Of a DNA stretch of 64,000 nt, positions 36,003 to 42,964 are shown piece after piece. This DNA comes from Pyrobaculum islandicum DSM 4184. GTDB taxonomy: Archaea; Thermoproteota; Thermoprotei; Thermoproteales; Thermoproteaceae. The notes beneath the pieces were generated by a model, which saw nothing but the letters and a program-made list of their open reading frames with translations, was not told the DNA's origin and searched no databases. Both the position numbers and the translations under genes were made by a program. Numbering within the stretch: position 1 is the first letter of the stretch; every line of letters begins with the position of its first letter. Location of the stretch: contig NC_008701.1 of NCBI RefSeq assembly GCF_000015205.1, positions 1,119,436 through 1,183,435 of the forward strand. Direction: 5' to 3'.

Positions 36003-36620
36003 CTAAAATTTTTCCTGTAGCTCTATGGCATAGAGTATATATGTCGTATATCTCTCTCTATATCCGTCTAGGCTTAGAGAAGTTACATCTATGTCTGGAT
36101 CTCCTATCGCAGATCCAAAGGAAAATCTGCCTATATATAAAGATTTATCTATGCAGGGACGTCCCCTCGCAAGCAGCTCCCAGGGCGTTACAGCCGTACA
36201 AACCCACGGCTCGTCAGGTAAACATGCATAACCTCTACTTCTTCCGAGAGCTTCTGACACGGCCTCATACGCCTCTAAGCTTGAGAGACATTTACTTTCT
36301 CCTCTTCGCGCAGGTTTGCCTCCATAGATATACATACGTGGTTTAAATCCGACTTTCTTCACTAACGCGTGGCTTGGCGTATTCCATTCGGCTACTAAAA
36401 GCGTGGCGACAACGGCGCCTCTCCGTCGCGCCTCTTCCAGGAGAAACCTCGTAGTAGTCTCTCCTACACCTCTACCCCGTAGCTCAGGTCTTACGCGAAG
36501 TCCCTGTAGATAAGCCGATTTGCCTATGAGGACTAGTGCAGCAACTGCAACTATCCTCCCGTTCAAAACCGCCACATACGCCCTCCCCTCTCTCACCCAC
36601 TTGCCTATAACCTGCGGTAT
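36003..36620 (-). pseudogene. GNAT acetyltransferase, 3' part (gene split by the 6.5-kb element)
   Basis: The frame reads IPQVIGKWVREGRAYVAVLN and then the acetyl-CoA site LRVRPELRGRGVGETTTRFL (Q/R-x-x-G-x-G/A) and AEWNTPSHALVKKVGFKPR, all typical of GNAT N-acetyltransferases, with a C-terminal extension of about 90 residues. The first 28 codons are 6.5 kb away at 43139-43222. Joining the two at GAC TAC/ATA CCG restores a continuous protein of about 233 aa (TWEWGDY-IPQVIGKWV). A GTG at 36596 could start a truncated product. Confidence 0.88.
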
Positions 36621-36628
36621 GTAGTCGC
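36621..36628 (+). repeat. Left 8-bp direct repeat GTAGTCGC
   Basis: This is the left junction between GNAT codons (TAC ATA on the minus strand) and the element. The same eight bases occur at the right junction. It fits either a target duplication or a short crossover core used in site-specific recombination. Confidence 0.75.
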
Positions 36629-36746
36629 ATCAGCAAGTATTAGGGCAGTTGTTGCATACGTTGCCGTCTTTAGTTGGTTCATGCCCCACACGTCTCAGAA
36701 GAAGAAAGGCGAGAAGGATGCGAGATGGAGGGAAAAAAGGGGTTAG
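36621..36746 (+). pseudogene. Open 3' end of a gene cut by the left boundary
   Basis: A frame open across the left junction encodes a hydrophobic stretch (AVVAYVAVFSWFM) followed by a basic tail (SQKKKGEKDARWREKRG). It has no suitable upstream start in the host. In a circular form of the element the frame would be joined to the opposite end, so this may be the tail of a gene that spans the attachment site. Confidence 0.35.
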
Positions 36747-36838
36747 ATGTATTGCGGAAGTTGTTCAAGTTGAATAGCTTCGGAATCAATAACGACCCAG
36801 TATATTCTCGCAACGCCGCGCTTAGTCATTTCGGCCAT

Positions 36839-37426
36839 TTACTCTGCGTCCAACCGCCCCGTTATACCGGGGAATGAAATCTGAATGCCTGCAATCCTAT
36901 TTGCGGTGGGCGGTATGCCAACGGTGACATCGGCTCTGCCCTCTTTTGTGAATAGTGCTTCTATTCCGCGCTCTTGTGCTAGTTTTTGCAACGCCTCCCG
37001 CATTACGTCGTTAAACACAGCTATCGTCTTCTTGTTGAACATCAACAACATCTCATCTACAGACAAGTACCGTATTTCCGCTCTGTTTATTTTCTGAACG
37101 ACCAGTGCTTGTCTTATGACCTCTGGCGGGTATTCTTCCTTGGGGTTGTATGGTCTGCCTGTTATTTCTTCAACTTTTTTGCCGTCAAGCCTTGTCAGAT
37201 AGATACTATAACCGCGTAATATCAACTCAGCCGCGGAGTCTAACGGCATCACTCCCACGATTGTGGTGCCTGGTTGATACCTTGTCGTTATCTCCTCCAC
37301 CGGGCTCTTACTCCTGTCTGGGATCCTCACCTCCGCCCCAGGCAAGACGGAGGTGAGAATCTGAATCGTAGGCTGATGATTTGTATAGACTATTACTCTT
37401 CTTTTGGTTTGTTCGGTTTGGCTCAT
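36839..37426 (-). CDS. Csx16-like protein (possible cyclic-oligoadenylate ring nuclease)
   Basis: This 195-aa protein has an N-terminal 100 residues whose order of motifs resembles the CRISPR-associated Csx16 (VVA1548) family: a first strand with Asn-His (VIVYTNHQPT), then PGTTIVGVMPLDSAAELILRG like the family's GDTVxGTLPvxLAAEVcarG, a strand, and a GRPYNPKEE segment like GRELSaeeM. About 90 further residues have no match I recognise. Some Csx16 proteins are reported to degrade cyclic oligoadenylate. ATG 37426 is chosen over 37471 because CCTTTTTCTC lies 30 nt upstream. Identification is by eye and tentative. Confidence 0.4.
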   Translation of the reverse strand: MSQTEQTKRRVIVYTNHQPTIQILTSVLPGAEVRIPDRSKSPVEEITTRYQPGTTIVGVMPLDSAAELILRGYSIYLTRLDGKKVEEITGRPYNPKEEYPPEVIRQALVVQKINRAEIRYLSVDEMLLMFNKKTIAVFNDVMREALQKLAQERGIEALFTKEGRADVTVGIPPTANRIAGIQISFPGITGRLDAE

Positions 37427-37460
37427 GTCCTTTGAAGTTTTCTGGAGAGAAAAAGGTGTA

Positions 37461-37946
37461 TTAGCAGACATGTGGACGGAATATGCGCCTGGTGAAGGTG
37501 ATGCGCCACGCCCCGTCCTCGTACCGGAGGCCGAGGGCCGCGAGTTGTCTGTTGAGCGACAGGAACTCCTCTCTGGGGAGCCACCTCGCGGGCTTGACTA
37601 CGATTGTATAGTAGAGCACCGCCGGCGCGGTACCCCTCGCGTCTTTCTCCACCGACACCCTCACGCCGTCAAGCGTCTTCACGGCGAACAGCGTCTCGGC
37701 GTATTGCCTCATAGTCTCGCGCTCTCTGGCAACTATCTCTCTGCACATCCGGATCCTCTTTTGCAAGACGGTCTCCGCTTCGGGCGTCAGCTTGACGACG
37801 TCTCTGCCGTAGCGCATGAGACGGCGGACGGCCGCGAGCGAGAGCCGCCGCGCCATGTCTCCATCCACCACCAACGTCTCGCCGCGTCTCCTTAACTCTC
37901 TCATAAACTTCCTCAACTCACTCCCGTCTAGAAGAAGTTCGTCCAT
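37461..37946 (-). CDS. Hypothetical protein of the mobile element, 161 aa
   Basis: No family is recognised. It is a basic, helical protein (RELRRRGETLVVDGDMARRL, AAVRRLMRYGRDVVKL) with a beta-rich C-terminal part ending RRIFRPHVC. The ATG at 37946 is selected because an ACCCTTTTTC box lies 29 nt upstream, the spacing common in this element. The strong Arg content would allow nucleic-acid binding. Confidence 0.55.
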   Translation of the reverse strand: MDELLLDGSELRKFMRELRRRGETLVVDGDMARRLSLAAVRRLMRYGRDVVKLTPEAETVLQKRIRMCREIVARERETMRQYAETLFAVKTLDGVRVSVEKDARGTAPAVLYYTIVVKPARWLPREEFLSLNRQLAALGLRYEDGAWRITFTRRIFRPHVC

Positions 37947-37979
37947 GGTCAAGAGCGGAGGTGGGGAAAAAGGGTGGTG

Positions 37980-38351
37980 CTACTTCCTCACGACGTCGGC
38001 AGTGATGGCGGCGATGGGGATTGCGAATAGAAACGTGGCTTGTGGCGTGAGCAGGGGCGTGTCTATGGCGCCGAGGAGGTGGAGCACGTTGTTGACGGCG
38101 GCGAGAGCGCGCGCCGAGGCGGCGATCAACATGGCCGCGGCGAGGTGGCGCGAATGGCGTTGTAGATAGTGTCCACGCCTCTCCACGAGGTAGAGCAAGA
38201 CGGCGACGTTAAGCACAATGGCGAGCCACGGCGCGCCGGCGAACAGCGGGTTCAACCTGACAAAGCCCATGGCCAACCCAACCGCCGTAGTCAACACGTC
38301 TAGGGCGGCCGACACGGCAAGCGCATACGCCGCCGTCTTAACCCGCCACAC
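37980..38351 (-). CDS. Four-TM membrane protein of the mobile element, 123 aa
   Basis: Four hydrophobic segments are visible. The N-terminal ALDVLTTAVGLAMGFVRLNPLFAGAPWLAIVLNV is clearly paralogous to the protein at 41124 (LADVLTTYVALSRDFAEVNPLFAGSPW...WANV). DVLTT plus NPLFAG resembles DUF5658-like membrane proteins. The GTG start is 29 nt after a CCTATTTCGC box. Function unknown; two copies per element suggest a complex or a toxin/immunity-like pair, which is speculation. Confidence 0.65.
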   Translation of the reverse strand: MWRVKTAAYALAVSAALDVLTTAVGLAMGFVRLNPLFAGAPWLAIVLNVAVLLYLVERRGHYLQRHSRHLAAAMLIAASARALAAVNNVLHLLGAIDTPLLTPQATFLFAIPIAAITADVVRK

Positions 38352-38452
38352 GTCTCCACAAACCCAGAGGGCGAAATAGGAGAATCACGGCACATGGCGG
38401 CGGCAAAGAAGTAGAATAGTAAACAACACCAAAGGAGGAAAAAATGGGGATG

Positions 38453-38521
38453 TTAAAGTGGACGGAGCTCGGCGACGATAGTGCCGTCTCTGGTTATATA
38501 CAATTTCTTCTTGCCGTTCAT
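38453..38521 (-). CDS. Micro-protein ORF of the mobile element, 22 aa
   Basis: An ATG 30 nt after AGCTTTTTGC, on the minus-strand side of the large inverted repeat, opens MNGKKKLYITRDGTIVAELRPL. The promoter box, spacing and symmetrical position opposite the 38688 gene support transcription. The peptide reads as a two-strand beta hairpin. It may equally be a leader or the start of a decayed gene. Confidence 0.35.
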   Translation of the reverse strand: MNGKKKLYITRDGTIVAELRPL

Positions 38522-38544
38522 GGACCCCTTCTCTTTCTGGTGCA

Positions 38545-38653
38545 AAAAGCTAGGGTTCTCCTTTCAATTATTTCGACTCACCTGCCTGATGTCGTCGCTG
38601 TCAAGCAGGTGAAGCGGAGGAGCTGAAAGCATGTCTGTGTGGCCCTAGCTTTT
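38545..38653. promoter_or_regulatory. Large inverted repeat with divergent promoter boxes and 33-bp palindrome
   Basis: Outer arms AAAAGCTAGGG (38545-38555) and CCCTAGCTTTT (38643-38653) each carry an AGCTTTT promoter box pointing outward. Inside lie CTTTCAATTATTTCGACTC and its partner GCGGAGGAGCTGAAAG, and at the centre the 33-bp palindrome at 38579-38611 (CACCTGCCTGATG ... TCAAGCAGGTG). The symmetry suggests a bidirectional control region bound by an element-encoded or host dimeric regulator. Confidence 0.7.
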
Positions 38654-38687
38654 CTCTCCCGCCACGTAAAGTGGCACGACCCAAATA

Positions 38688-39020
38688 ATGGAGAGGGAGA
38701 AGTTCTGGAGGTTCGTTAGGGAGAATGATTTGGTTTTGCTGAAGCCCCTGAGGCTCCTCCAAGTTGATGCCTTAGACGTCGCCTACAACTACTCGCCTGT
38801 CGCCGCCGCTTTGTTACGGCCGGTGAGACATGTCGATTTCCATGTCGCCAGATGTGTCCACGACTACGACCCTGTCACTGATGACTATTCCAATATCTTC
38901 TGTGGCGAGAGAGATCTTCGTTGCGTCGACAGAGACGGCTATTTCTGTTTCGACCCGGAATACTTCGACGTCGCCTACCGCGCCGTCAAGGCCGGCGACT
39001 TCTACTTGGTTACACTCTAG
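38688..39020 (+). CDS. Hypothetical protein of the mobile element, 110 aa
   Basis: No family is recognised. It is acidic, rich in aromatic and Asp residues (HDYDPVTDDYSNIFCG, DRDGYFCFDPEYFDVAYRAV), with three cysteines. The ATG is 41 nt after the AGCTTTTCTC box, longer than the element norm, so a short leader or a different start is possible. First plus-strand gene after the inverted repeat. Confidence 0.55.
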   Translation: MEREKFWRFVRENDLVLLKPLRLLQVDALDVAYNYSPVAAALLRPVRHVDFHVARCVHDYDPVTDDYSNIFCGERDLRCVDRDGYFCFDPEYFDVAYRAVKAGDFYLVTL

Positions 39021-39207
39021 TTTTTTCTCTCCCGTCTCGTTTAGAGCTAAGTAGCTTCTTTTTACCCAGCCCCCACTCCACCACATATGCTCAACCAAAG
39101 AGAGAGAATAGTGCCGCCTATACGCCATAAAAGATGCCGAGGAGAAACACGGCCCGCTCCTGGAGAAGCCGTGGTAACGTTTTTTTATCGCGAACAACGA
39201 TTTCTAC

Positions 39208-40143
39208 ATGAGGGAGGTCGTATTGGCGTTGTTGGCGCTTGCGGCTCTGGCGATCAGTGCAACTGTCGTCGTTGTGGAGATGCCAGACGTAGACGCGCAA
39301 AAAGTTATCGTGTGGAGAGCAATTGACGGCGATACTGTGGAAACGTCCGTGGGCAGAGTTAGGCTTGTGGGCTACGACGCTTGGGAGTGGGACGAGCCGC
39401 GCGGCCCAGAGGCCAGATATTTCCTCAACTATTTGTGCGGTGGCACAGATTACTTAGACGTAGACGACCTAGAGCCGAGAGATAGATATGGGCGTATACT
39501 TGGCTACCTCTGGTGTGGCCGCGTCTTTGAGGTCGGCGGCATCTATTATACGGCGTATGCCTCTGTACAGAAGGCCTTTCTACTCGTAAGACCTGACCTC
39601 GTGAAGAGGCCGCTCTACATCCCGCCAGATGAGCACCCATATTGGCACTGGCTCAAGCGTTTTACTGTCGCCTTCGACCGCCCCGTCAAATTAGTTGTCT
39701 TAAACACAACGTCAGTCGCGACTGGCCGAATCTTCAAATTCGACAATGCGACACAAATCGTGCTCACTTGTGGCGTCTACAAAGTGTATATAGATGGGTA
39801 TGAGATTGCCAATTTGACGTCGTGTCAAGACACAAAGCTTTCAATAGAGGGGGCGCCGGCTACAACCACCACGACTATGCCCACTGTGGCCACCGTCACG
39901 GAGACCGTGACTGTCACAACGACCGTTACGAGGCCTATCACGGTAACTAGGACAGAGACGTTGACAGTGACTAAGACGGAGACGTCTACAGTCACTAAGA
40001 CGGCGACGCAATACGTCACGACCACGGCGACGGTCACGCAGACGGTCTACGTGCCGTACGTCGACCCCATCAGCTACGTCGTGTTGGGAGTCGGAGTTGT
40101 CCTAGGGATAGTTGGGGCGGTTGCACTTGCGAAAAGAAGATAA
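39208..40143 (+). CDS. Surface-anchored staphylococcal-nuclease (thermonuclease) domain protein
   Basis: This 311-aa protein has a signal peptide (residues 1-22), a TNase domain (about 32-125), a second beta domain, a Thr/Val-rich stalk of TVTxTxT repeats (about 218-285) and a C-terminal TM with KRR stop. Nuclease landmarks are present: AIDGDTV (D40, D42), VRLVGYD (R52, D57), E60, and DRYGRILGYLW (R91-R95), matching the calcium and phosphate residues of micrococcal nuclease. It should cut DNA or RNA outside the cell. Upstream 39021-39207 is mostly non-coding; a TCTTTTTACC box there precedes a weak ATG frame at 39087. Confidence 0.8.
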   Translation: MREVVLALLALAALAISATVVVVEMPDVDAQKVIVWRAIDGDTVETSVGRVRLVGYDAWEWDEPRGPEARYFLNYLCGGTDYLDVDDLEPRDRYGRILGYLWCGRVFEVGGIYYTAYASVQKAFLLVRPDLVKRPLYIPPDEHPYWHWLKRFTVAFDRPVKLVVLNTTSVATGRIFKFDNATQIVLTCGVYKVYIDGYEIANLTSCQDTKLSIEGAPATTTTTMPTVATVTETVTVTTTVTRPITVTRTETLTVTKTETSTVTKTATQYVTTTATVTQTVYVPYVDPISYVVLGVGVVLGIVGAVALAKRR

Positions 40144-40176
40144 CTCTCCCTTTTCCCCCGGCCCCCAACCACACAC

Positions 40177-40497
40177 ATGAGCCAGATCCAAATACCTCCA
40201 GAACTAGAAAAACGCCGTTTGATAGAAAGCGCCGTGAAAGAGTTGGGAGGGGCGTTAATTAGCATAGAGCAATGTTTTGGAGATGTCGTAAAAATAGAGA
40301 CAACGGAGGACAGTGGGTGTTTTGCCCTAACGCCAGATCCATTTGCGCCGGGGTATCCGATACCTGTGTCTTGTGAGGAATATTGCAAGCAAGAAGAAGA
40401 GGACGAGGAAGAGGAGGAGCTGTGGGAAGAGTTTGAAGAAGAGTGGGAACAAGAGGACGAGTGGGAAGAGGAGTGGGAGGAAGAAGAGGAGTGGTAG
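40177..40497 (+). CDS. Small protein with Glu/Trp-rich acidic tail, 106 aa
   Basis: Residues 1-70 form an ordinary small alpha/beta protein with three cysteines (C33, C48, C66, plus C70). Residues 73-106 are 26 Glu/Asp among 34 residues, with Trp at 83, 90, 96, 100 and 106 at 4-7 residue spacing. A CCCTTTTCC box is 30 nt upstream of the ATG. Such a tail could imitate nucleic acid or bind basic proteins such as chromatin proteins or defence nucleases. No homologue is recognised. Confidence 0.6.
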   Translation: MSQIQIPPELEKRRLIESAVKELGGALISIEQCFGDVVKIETTEDSGCFALTPDPFAPGYPIPVSCEEYCKQEEEDEEEEELWEEFEEEWEQEDEWEEEWEEEEEW

Positions 40498-40553
40498 ATC
40501 ACCCCCTTTTTCCGTCTCTCTGCTTGCTTTTCTCCCGCCTGTGTAGTCATGGC

Positions 40554-40721
40554 ATGCGGATTCTAGACGTGTTTCTGGCGGCGATGGCCGTCGCCACAGT
40601 CGCGGTGTGGGGCGTCGCCTACGCCATCACACGCTCTGAGAGAGTCCTCTGGGCGTTTGTGGCGGTGTCGGCGCTCTCCGCCGCGACCCTCGGCACACTC
40701 TGGGCCCTCCACCGGAGTTGA
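40554..40721 (+). CDS. Two-TM small membrane protein of the element, 55 aa
   Basis: The protein begins MRILDVFLAAMAVATVAVWG and has two hydrophobic segments flanking ITRSERVL. ATG 40554 is picked because TGCTTTTCTC lies 29 nt upstream; an ATG five bases earlier is followed by a stop after five codons. It ends just before the next 33-bp palindrome. Confidence 0.55.
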   Translation: MRILDVFLAAMAVATVAVWGVAYAITRSERVLWAFVAVSALSAATLGTLWALHRS

Positions 40722-40727
40722 AACGTT

Positions 40728-40760
40728 CACCTGCCTCACGTCGCCGCTGTCAGACAAGTG
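40728..40760. repeat. 33-bp element palindrome
   Basis: Arms CACCTGCCTCACG and GTCAGACAAGTG around CGCCGCT. It is followed by GTCGAAATAGTTGAAAG (40763-40779) and an AGCTTTTCTC box, with the next start codon 57 bp beyond the palindrome, exactly as at 8345. Confidence 0.85.
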
Positions 40761-40816
40761 AGTCGAAATAGTTGAAAGTACGTTTCTAGCTTTTCTCCTC
40801 CGCGCCACGTGTGGAC

Positions 40817-41080
40817 ATGGGCCAAACTGAACACTACCTCACTGTAAAACAGTTTGTAAAGTTAATCGAGACTCTGAAGCGAGAGGAGGGGCTTTCAGAC
40901 GATTCGCTGATTATGTTTGAGTCTCTGTCTATAGTCAACGCGAGGGGCGGCGTAAACACGTACTACGACGTCTTCACCGACGAGGTCGTTAAGTCGGAAG
41001 TTGTCGTCGGCGAAGACGGCACGTTTGACGACGCCGTCCTCGGCAAATATCGGCGGGACGGCGAAAAGTGGGCGCGGTAA
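40817..41080 (+). CDS. Hypothetical acidic protein of the element, 87 aa
   Basis: No family is recognised. The N-terminus (MGQTEHYLTVKQFVKLIETL) is helical and the rest is strand-rich and acidic. The start at ATG 40817 is 29 nt after AGCTTTTCTC; a GTG two codons upstream is less well placed. It heads a short transcription unit with the membrane protein at 41124. Confidence 0.55.
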   Translation: MGQTEHYLTVKQFVKLIETLKREEGLSDDSLIMFESLSIVNARGGVNTYYDVFTDEVVKSEVVVGEDGTFDDAVLGKYRRDGEKWAR

Positions 41081-41123
41081 ATAGCCCCTTTCCTCGCTTT
41101 TCACTCTCTGTCCCATCTGCCGC

Positions 41124-41468
41124 ATGCGCCTAAAGAAGGCGATATACGCGGCAGTGGGCTTGGGTCTCGCCGACGTGTTGACTACCTACGTTGCGTTGTC
41201 TAGAGACTTCGCCGAGGTGAACCCGCTTTTCGCCGGCAGTCCATGGGCCGCCGTGTGGGCCAACGTCATAATGGCCGCCGTCGTACTTGCCCTAGGCGGC
41301 GCCGCCGCGAGGGCGGTGAAAATGTTCAACGTCGAGAGACACGTGTTGGCCATGTTTGCGGTCTTTGCCGCCACGAGAACAACCGTCGTCGTAAGCAACG
41401 TGTTGATACCCGCCGGCGTCATACGCCGCCGTTGCCGCCCCTCGCGTTGTTCATACCAGTGCCGATAG
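41124..41468 (+). CDS. Multi-TM membrane protein of the element, paralogue of 37980, with shifted C-terminus
   Basis: The start follows a CGCTTTTCAC box by 29 nt. The protein matches the 37980 paralogue through DVLTT and NPLFAGSPW up to NVLIPAGVI. The expected fourth TM then continues in another frame (PPLPPLALFIPVPIVAALAAL, ending about 41525), while the zero frame gives RRRCRPSRCSYQCR and stops at 41468. The copy at 8068 has the same shift, so this is either an old frameshift, a programmed one, or the true end. Confidence 0.55.
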   Translation: MRLKKAIYAAVGLGLADVLTTYVALSRDFAEVNPLFAGSPWAAVWANVIMAAVVLALGGAAARAVKMFNVERHVLAMFAVFAATRTTVVVSNVLIPAGVIRRRCRPSRCSYQCR

Positions 41469-41595
41469 TCGCGGCGTTGGCGGCGCTCGTGGTAAAAACC
41501 GCCGTAAAACAAACCAGTTTTTAACCCACCCGGGTCTCTAAACACGTGAACAACCCACGCTCCTCATTTCACACTCCCTACGCCAACCAACGCTT

Positions 41596-41628
41596 CACTT
41601 GCCTCACAGCGCCGCTGTCAGGCAGGTG
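41596..41628. repeat. 33-bp element palindrome upstream of tnpB
   Basis: Arms CACTTGCCTCACAG and CTGTCAGGCAGGTG around CGCCG. The downstream GTCGAGATAACTGAAAG and AGCTTTTCTC box precede the tnpB start by the usual distances. Could be an operator shared with the other element genes, or part of a transposon left end. Confidence 0.8.
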
Positions 41629-41687
41629 TGTCGAGATAACTGAAAGAGACATCTCTCTAGCTTTTCTCCCCTACGCCTTATACGCAT

Positions 41688-42959
41688 ATGAACCAAGTAT
41701 ACAGAACGTTGAAGGTGGAAATCCCCTGGCGTCTCATCGAGGAGAGGCCAGACGTCTTAGACACTGTAACGCGTATGTATTTAGCCGTCGGGGAATATGT
41801 AAAGAGACTGCTAAAGGAGTTGACAGGAAAGGAAGAACCCAGACTCACGGCGGAGGAGCTAAACCGTCTGCTCACTCCCGACAGGCGGGAGTTTGCGCGC
41901 CGGACTATTGAGGAGGTGTTTCCCAAGTACGGTCTCAAGAGGTACTTCGTAGATCAAGCCAAGGTGTTCTGGCGTGATGTCGTGTTCTACCGGGCGGTTC
42001 CATTAAACGCCCAATTGAGGGTTGAGGACGAGAGAGACATGAGTATGGCAGTCCTCGTTGACCTAAAGAGCGGCGTAGTCAGAGTGCGTAAGCTCGGCAT
42101 ACCGCCTTTCGCCGTCGAGTTGGAGAAGAGCAACGTCGCCTGGATTAGGCGGAGGTTAGAGGAGGGCGCCAGACTCAAGTTGGCATTCGTCAGCGTTGAT
42201 GTAAAGAGAGGAAAAGATCCTACTTACGGCGGCCTGTATATCGCCCTTGTGTTTGCTAGAGAGGTGACGCCGGTGGAGCCCAAGGCGCTTGTCGTTGTTG
42301 ATGTCAACCGCCTTGACCACTACATAAAGGTCGGCCTTGTGGCCGACGGGAGGGTCGTGGAGTTGTGGAAGTTGCCCAAGAAGGAGCGTATCCAAAAGTT
42401 GGAGAGGATACACATCCACATAAGCCAATTAAGCAAAGCCCTCGCACGTGTAGACGAGGACATAGACCCACGCAGAGCGTTAGACCTCCAGAGACAACTG
42501 TGGAAGCTTGAGACAAAGCGCTATGACATAATCCGAGACATCGTGGTAGACGCGGCGCGTGAAATCATAAAGTTGGCGAGGGAGCACCAAGCCGCGATCG
42601 TGGTGGACACGGTGGAGGACGGCACGTACCGAGAGCTGAAGGAGGGGAACTGGAGTGGAGTGAAGAAGCACCTCCTCGACGGTCTCGGCCAGCTGAGGAG
42701 GAGGTTGAAGGAGTCGGCGCAGTGGTACGGCCTGCCGTATCTGGAGGAGAGGTTGTACTCAGCCGTCTGCCCGAAGTGCGGCGCGAAGATGAAAGAGCTG
42801 AATAACAGACGGATGCATTGCCCCGCCTGCGGCTTCAGAGCGCACCGCGACAACGTGCCCATGATATGGGCAGAGAAGAGATACCAAGAGCTGATAGAGA
42901 AGACAAAACAACCCGTTTTTTCCTCCGTCCCAACAGCCACCACATTTTTAACTTTGTAA
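41688..42959 (+). CDS. tnpB: Full-length TnpB, IS200/IS605-type RNA-guided nuclease family
   Basis: This 423-aa protein is the only intact TnpB in the window. It has an N-terminal lobe (1-195), RuvC-I VVVDVNRLDH (D205), a helical insertion, RuvC-II region AIVVDTVEDGTY (D307 where Glu is usual), a zinc ribbon CPKCG...CPACG (361, 364, 378, 381) and RuvC-III HRDN (D388). TnpB proteins use an RNA made from the transposon right end to cut the empty donor site, favouring retention of the element. No tnpA is adjacent. The Glu-to-Asp change leaves activity uncertain. ATG is 29 nt after the element promoter box. Confidence 0.9.
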   Translation: MNQVYRTLKVEIPWRLIEERPDVLDTVTRMYLAVGEYVKRLLKELTGKEEPRLTAEELNRLLTPDRREFARRTIEEVFPKYGLKRYFVDQAKVFWRDVVFYRAVPLNAQLRVEDERDMSMAVLVDLKSGVVRVRKLGIPPFAVELEKSNVAWIRRRLEEGARLKLAFVSVDVKRGKDPTYGGLYIALVFAREVTPVEPKALVVVDVNRLDHYIKVGLVADGRVVELWKLPKKERIQKLERIHIHISQLSKALARVDEDIDPRRALDLQRQLWKLETKRYDIIRDIVVDAAREIIKLAREHQAAIVVDTVEDGTYRELKEGNWSGVKKHLLDGLGQLRRRLKESAQWYGLPYLEERLYSAVCPKCGAKMKELNNRRMHCPACGFRAHRDNVPMIWAEKRYQELIEKTKQPVFSSVPTATTFLTL

Positions 42960-42964
42960 GTTTT

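Noticed and set aside
38444-38626. 60-aa plus-strand frame with a GGAGG-like sequence before ATG
   Set aside because: Its 3' half is simply the inverted repeat read through, and the minus-strand micro-ORF there is better supported by a promoter box.
39087-39326. 79-aa frame overlapping the nuclease gene start
   Set aside because: A promoter-like box precedes it, but it overlaps the signal peptide of the nuclease in another frame and has an Arg/Cys-rich composition typical of shadow frames.
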